A stretch of DNA of 8,340 nucleotides from Solobacterium sp. Its GTDB lineage: Bacteria > Bacillota_I > Bacilli_A > Erysipelotrichales > Erysipelotrichaceae. This document shows, one piece after another, positions 5,952 to 8,340 of this stretch. The position numbers were made by a program, and so were the translations under genes. The stretch lies in the NCBI GenBank assembly GCA_016284975.1, contig JAEEPV010000240.1, positions 1 through 8,340 of the forward strand, written 5' to 3'. Under the pieces are notes generated by a model. It was given only the letters and a program-made list of their open reading frames with translations, did not search any database and had not been told where the DNA came from. Within the stretch, counting starts at the first letter, position 1. Every line of letters starts with the position of its first letter.

Positions 5952-7493
5952 TCAGGGAAGAATCCCTACGATTCCGATAAATGCCCCGAAACAAAGTGCA
6001 ATCTCAAGGATCCACTGACCGATGACTGTCCACTGGAACATCCGGTAGAAATACACAAACATGATTGTTTCGGTAAACGGATTGAACAATACATGAAAGG
6101 TATGAAAGAACATCGGGCCGGTCATAAAGGAGATTGCCGGAGTCGCAAGCGGATTCAGGAATACCACCAGCAGTACGATCATCAGCATCCTCACCGAGCA
6201 GTCCGCCTTCTCCTTGGCCAGTGCAATCAGACTGATCAGTCCACCCCAGCGAAACAGATTGATAATGATTTCGAGAACCCCGGAATGAATAAAGATGTAG
6301 TCTCTTACGCCGTCAATCTCATGGAAATCTGAGAAGTAGTAAAGATAGGAAGAAAGCCCTGCTCCTTTGCGCAGGACAAATACCGCAATGGATCCAAGTA
6401 CCAGTACGACCGGCACCGCGATCAGAAACAGCTCCCGCCAGTGATCAAAGCAGTATTCCTCGCTTCGGGCAATCCATCGTCGGATCGGGCGTTTGTACCT
6501 ACGGAAGGAAAACCAGAGATAAAACAGTACGAGAAGAATAGCGATATAAGGAGATACGCTGATTGAAGTTACCGCAATATACAGTACATGCGGAATCAGC
6601 AGTGTAAACAGGTCAAAGAGTGAGCGGATCTTGCGGATCGAAAACAGATAGACCATCAGCCCATACAGCATTGCAAGACCCGAAAGTCCAAAGCTGTTAT
6701 CGCAGGCAAGCCCGGCTCCGAAGATCACAATCAGAAGATACTTCCGCTGCTCATTTTCTTCCTTCAGATACCGATAACTGTTGAATACGGATAAGGTGAT
6801 GAACAGGATCGACCAGGAAAGACCAATCCAGGCACTTCCCTTCAGCCAGGCGGTATAGTTGCCGTTAAACAGCAGATAAATACCAAGCGCAAAGGCAAAC
6901 CAGTGATTGCGCAGTCTGAACGAACTCAGAACATCCACGATTGCCATGGTGCTGGCAACCACATAAAGAAGTCCGAATCCATAGATTCTTACAGCCCCGT
7001 AGCTGATGATCGGAAGTCCCTGGATCACAAGACGCAGCTTTTCAATAAACCAGCTGAAGGCAAGCGTGAAGTAGTAATAGCCCTGATACTGAGGCGCCTG
7101 TATAGACGAAAGCTTCATTGCCAGAAAGGCCTCTTCCGAAGCAGAAGCCATCACGTTATGAAAATGACTGATTCCGATAAACAGTGCCGCCGCCAGAAGG
7201 ATGATCAGCGTTTCCTTCCGGAACCAGGAGTCAAAAATATCCTTCAGATCATATGCCACAAAAACAACACTGGCGATCAGAACAATGGCCGTGATGATAA
7301 CTACCGCTTTCATCGACCAGTCAAAGATCTCCGCCGGATAATAAAACAGCTGACAGACGGAAAACAGGAATGCAAAACCGATCGGCGCATGATAGCCGTT
7401 CCGGCCGATTCCCAGGATCCGTTTCAGCCAGGCACCGGTCCCCTCCGCCAGCAAAAGAAGCAGAAACGATGCCAGATAGATCAGAACCTTCAT
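5952..7493 (-). CDS. Large polytopic membrane protein of unknown function (possibly DUF6077-like)
   Basis: A 513-residue, strongly hydrophobic protein with about 13 predicted membrane segments and short charged loops. No catalytic motif can be named with certainty. Residues around NVMASASEEAFLAMKLS lie in an early extracytoplasmic-type loop where GT-C glycosyltransferases and related proteins carry acidic residues. The late segment FNPFTETIMFVYFYRMFQW recalls the C-terminal motif of DUF6077 membrane proteins, but I hold this weakly. A GT-C-like transferase, a polymerase-like protein or a transporter are all possible. The ATG at 7493 overlaps the GtrA stop (ATGA) and has GGAGA shortly upstream, so the two genes are translationally coupled. 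Co-transcription with GtrA, MBOAT and SGNH genes suggests a role in building or exporting the glycan that the MBOAT pair modifies. Confidence 0.7.
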   Translation of the reverse strand: MKVLIYLASFLLLLLAEGTGAWLKRILGIGRNGYHAPIGFAFLFSVCQLFYYPAEIFDWSMKAVVIITAIVLIASVVFVAYDLKDIFDSWFRKETLIILLAAALFIGISHFHNVMASASEEAFLAMKLSSIQAPQYQGYYYFTLAFSWFIEKLRLVIQGLPIISYGAVRIYGFGLLYVVASTMAIVDVLSSFRLRNHWFAFALGIYLLFNGNYTAWLKGSAWIGLSWSILFITLSVFNSYRYLKEENEQRKYLLIVIFGAGLACDNSFGLSGLAMLYGLMVYLFSIRKIRSLFDLFTLLIPHVLYIAVTSISVSPYIAILLVLFYLWFSFRRYKRPIRRWIARSEEYCFDHWRELFLIAVPVVLVLGSIAVFVLRKGAGLSSYLYYFSDFHEIDGVRDYIFIHSGVLEIIINLFRWGGLISLIALAKEKADCSVRMLMIVLLVVFLNPLATPAISFMTGPMFFHTFHVLFNPFTETIMFVYFYRMFQWTVIGQWILEIALCFGAFIGIVGILP

Positions 7494-7915
7494 TCTGCGG
7501 TCTCCGTCTCTTCTTTTTTCTTTCCGAATTTACCAACAATAAAACTCATGCACAGGAAGTTGACCGGAATATAAATCGGTACGGATGCAAGCTTGGCATA
7601 CTGCTGCGGCACTCCGAACACCCTGTGAAGAATCTCGACGATAATAAAGGAAATGATCCAGCCCGGCACATAACTGAGCGGGAACGTAATAAAACTCTCC
7701 CAGGACAGATCCTTATGATAGGTCAGCTTCATATTGAGGATATAAGACGGGATCATCGCGATCGCATCACTCAGAATCGAAGCCACTCCGACCTCAATTC
7801 CAAGCGCAATTAATCCCCGATTAACCAGCAGGCAGAAAATCGTATTCCCTGCCCCGATGATTCCAAATGTCAGAAACTTTTTATTTAAAAACTTTTCTTT
7901 CAGTTTATTCCACAT
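7490..7915 (-). CDS. GtrA-family membrane protein
   Basis: A 141-residue protein with four membrane helices (about 14-34, 44-62, 78-99 and 107-127), the normal size and layout of the GtrA/DPMS family (PF04138). Typical features are FLTFGIIGAGNT (14-25) in the first helix and SYILNMKLTY (57-66) after the second, equivalent to the common SYxLNRxFVF. The tail is charged (KKKEETETAE). Family members are linked to the flipping or handling of polyprenyl-phosphate-linked sugars during O-antigen, teichoic acid or arabinogalactan modification. It is the first gene of the four-gene leftward unit and overlaps the next gene by 4 nt. A TATAAT box sits 19 nt upstream. The ribosome binding site is weak (CGGG) and the predicted leader is only about 12 nt. 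Confidence 0.92.
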   Translation of the reverse strand: MWNKLKEKFLNKKFLTFGIIGAGNTIFCLLVNRGLIALGIEVGVASILSDAIAMIPSYILNMKLTYHKDLSWESFITFPLSYVPGWIISFIIVEILHRVFGVPQQYAKLASVPIYIPVNFLCMSFIVGKFGKKKEETETAE

Positions 7916-7933
7916 AATTTATACCCGATGACT

Positions 7934-7962
7934 ATTATACGTTAGAGGGCACCGATTCCGAA
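7934..7962 (-). promoter_or_regulatory. Probable promoter of the GtrA-MBOAT-SGNH unit
   Basis: A perfect TATAAT (rc of 7934-7939) lies upstream of the GtrA ATG, with TTCGGA (rc of 7957-7962; 3 of 6 to consensus) 17 nt further upstream. The predicted start is near 7927, giving a leader of about 12 nt. The -10 is convincing; the weak -35 suggests low basal activity or help from an activator. Confidence 0.55.
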
Positions 7963-8005
7963 AGGCCGGATGCGCCAGGAACCATAAATCAACCCTCAGA
8001 AAAGC

Positions 8006-8030
8006 AAAAACCGCATGATGATGCGGTTTT
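8006..8030. terminator. Terminator downstream of the tRNA-Leu 3' end
   Basis: CCGCAT (8011-8016), loop GATG and ATGCGG (8021-8026) form a perfect 6-bp stem. It is flanked by five A on the left and four T on the right, so it can act in both directions. Read leftward it follows the tRNA 3' end by about 7 nt, and it was probably the terminator of the original tRNA-Leu gene. Confidence 0.8.
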
Positions 8031-8037
8031 ATATGCC

Positions 8038-8092
8038 TGGGGACAACGGGACTTGAACCCGTACGATATTGCTATCAACGGATTTTAAGTCC
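8038..8092 (-). pseudogene. 3' half of tRNA-Leu(UAA): attachment-site remnant
   Basis: On the minus strand the anticodon loop CTTAAAA (rc of 8083-8089, anticodon TAA), a long variable arm (GATA-GCAA-TATC), the T arm (ACGGG-TTCAAGT-CCCGT, rc of 8046-8062), the acceptor 3' strand TGTCCCC (rc of 8039-8045) and discriminator A (8038) are all present. CCA is not encoded. The matching 5' acceptor strand GGGGACA and a D arm are absent upstream. Homology seems to stop just before GGACTTA: the next base, A (rc of 8093), mispairs with G (8079) in the anticodon stem. A sequence cut in the anticodon stem, leaving only the 3' part, is what integration into a tRNA gene leaves at one end of an element. The complete tRNA should lie at the element's other end. 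Confidence 0.8.
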
Positions 8093-8128
8093 TTTATGGA
8101 TGGCTTAACCATGCGCGTATAGAATGAT

Positions 8129-8150
8129 TTTGACTACCATTTGACTACCA
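8129..8150. repeat. Tandem direct repeat TTTGACTACCA x2 beside the attachment site
   Basis: Two perfect 11-bp copies abut (8129-8139 and 8140-8150), starting 37 nt from the inferred crossover region on the element side. Spacing of about one helical turn fits two protein monomers binding the same DNA face, as for arm-type sites of tyrosine recombinases. Confidence 0.6.
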
Positions 8151-8166
8151 AAGGCTGTATATACCC

Positions 8167-8184
8167 GTATAAAGTGGTATAAAG
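8167..8184. repeat. Second direct repeat, GTATAAAG x2 at 10-bp spacing
   Basis: GTATAAAG occurs at 8167-8174 and again at 8177-8184. It lies 17 nt beyond the first repeat pair. It may be another accessory protein site of the recombination region, or simply an AT-rich coincidence. Confidence 0.35.
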
Positions 8185-8237
8185 CCATGCAATAACAAGC
8201 GGATTTTTACCCTTCCAGATCATGCCTGTACGGGCAT

Positions 8238-8274
8238 AAAAAAGGCACTGGTTCCTGTTAGAGATCCAATGCCT
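8238..8274 (-). terminator. Intrinsic terminator of the gene entering from the right
   Basis: Read leftward, AGGCATTGG (rc of 8266-8274) and CCAGTGCCT (rc of 8243-8251) form a 9-bp stem with one G-T pair and a 14-nt loop. Six T follow (plus-strand A-tract 8238-8243). It lies 28 nt after the stop codon at 8303 and before the attachment site, so it shields the host side from element transcription. Confidence 0.8.
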
Positions 8275-8302
8275 GTTTTACATGGTTTCCTGTCCGGAAC
8301 TG

Positions 8303-8340
8303 TTACCTCTCTACCACATCAACGATATGATCTGCAGACA
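8303..8340 (-). CDS. C-terminal 12 codons of a gene entering from the right edge (integrase candidate)
   Basis: One leftward frame is open from the right edge to a TAA at 8305-8303 and ends SADHIVDVVER. The other two minus frames reach stops within 10 codons. The strong terminator that follows supports this as a real gene end. The position next to the attachment site, on the element side, and the amphipathic C-terminal helix fit a tyrosine recombinase, whose chain usually ends in such a helix after the catalytic Tyr. Twelve residues cannot prove the family. Confidence 0.5.
   Translation of the reverse strand, partial: SADHIVDVVER

Noticed and set aside
6903..7574. A 223-codon plus-strand open frame opposite the large membrane protein and GtrA genes
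   Set aside because: It is rich in His, Gln, Lys and Arg, as expected of the antisense of a hydrophobic membrane protein, and lacks a promoter, ribosome binding site or known motif.
8037..8121. A complete, functional tRNA-Leu
   Set aside because: The sequence upstream of the anticodon stem has no D arm and no GGGGACA strand to pair with TGTCCCC, so only the 3' half is present.
8129..8184. CRISPR-like repeats
   Set aside because: The repeat units are only 8-11 bp, occur twice each and have no spacers of regular length.
1..8340. A defence or toxin-antitoxin system
   Set aside because: No nuclease, helicase, reverse transcriptase, TIR, toxin-antitoxin pair or similar domain is recognisable; the only mobile-element signal is the boundary at the right end.

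Overview
The window looks like a chromosomal segment from a low-to-mid GC Gram-positive bacterium (Bacillota). An Erysipelotrichales or Lachnospirales member would fit. This rests on the Shine-Dalgarno style (AAGGAG/GGAGG), sigma-A-like promoters, the type of MBOAT/SGNH, GtrA and acyltransferase-3 proteins, and a tRNA gene that does not encode CCA. No gene here fixes the genus.

Layout from left to right. (1) Positions 1-1178, minus strand: an acyltransferase-3 membrane protein followed by the N-terminal 60 residues of an FAD-dependent oxidoreductase resembling UDP-galactopyranose mutases, which runs off the left edge. They are read from a good promoter at 1206-1234. (2) Positions 1270-3107, plus strand: an overlapping pair made of a spermidine-synthase-like or methyltransferase-like Rossmann protein and a HisJ/HisK-family PHP phosphoesterase. 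The gap between these two divergent units carries an 8+8 bp inverted repeat sitting on the -35 regions. (3) Positions 7915-3101, minus strand: a tightly packed four-gene unit of a GtrA-family protein, a ~13-TM protein of unknown function, an MBOAT O-acyltransferase and an SGNH/DltD-like partner. Its apparent terminator lies inside the 3' end of the convergent PHP gene. (4) Positions 7916-8340: a gene-poor junction with a tRNA terminator, the 3' half only of a tRNA-Leu(UAA), short tandem repeats, a second terminator, and the last 12 codons of a gene entering from the right.

By family knowledge, the minus-strand genes suggest cell-envelope glycan work. GtrA proteins are linked to moving or handling polyprenyl-phosphate sugars. 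MBOAT plus SGNH pairs move acyl groups across the membrane onto extracellular polymers. Acyltransferase-3 proteins O-acylate sugars. UGM-like flavoproteins rearrange or oxidise nucleotide sugars. The polymer and the acyl group cannot be read from the sequence.

The right end looks like the boundary of an element integrated in a tRNA-Leu gene: host to the left, element to the right. The element's cargo lies outside the window. I see no CRISPR array, insertion sequence, rRNA or recognisable defence system here. The least explained items are the SGNH protein with a probable ILEI/FAM3-like C-terminal domain, the uncharacterised 513-residue membrane protein, and the shared divergent operator.
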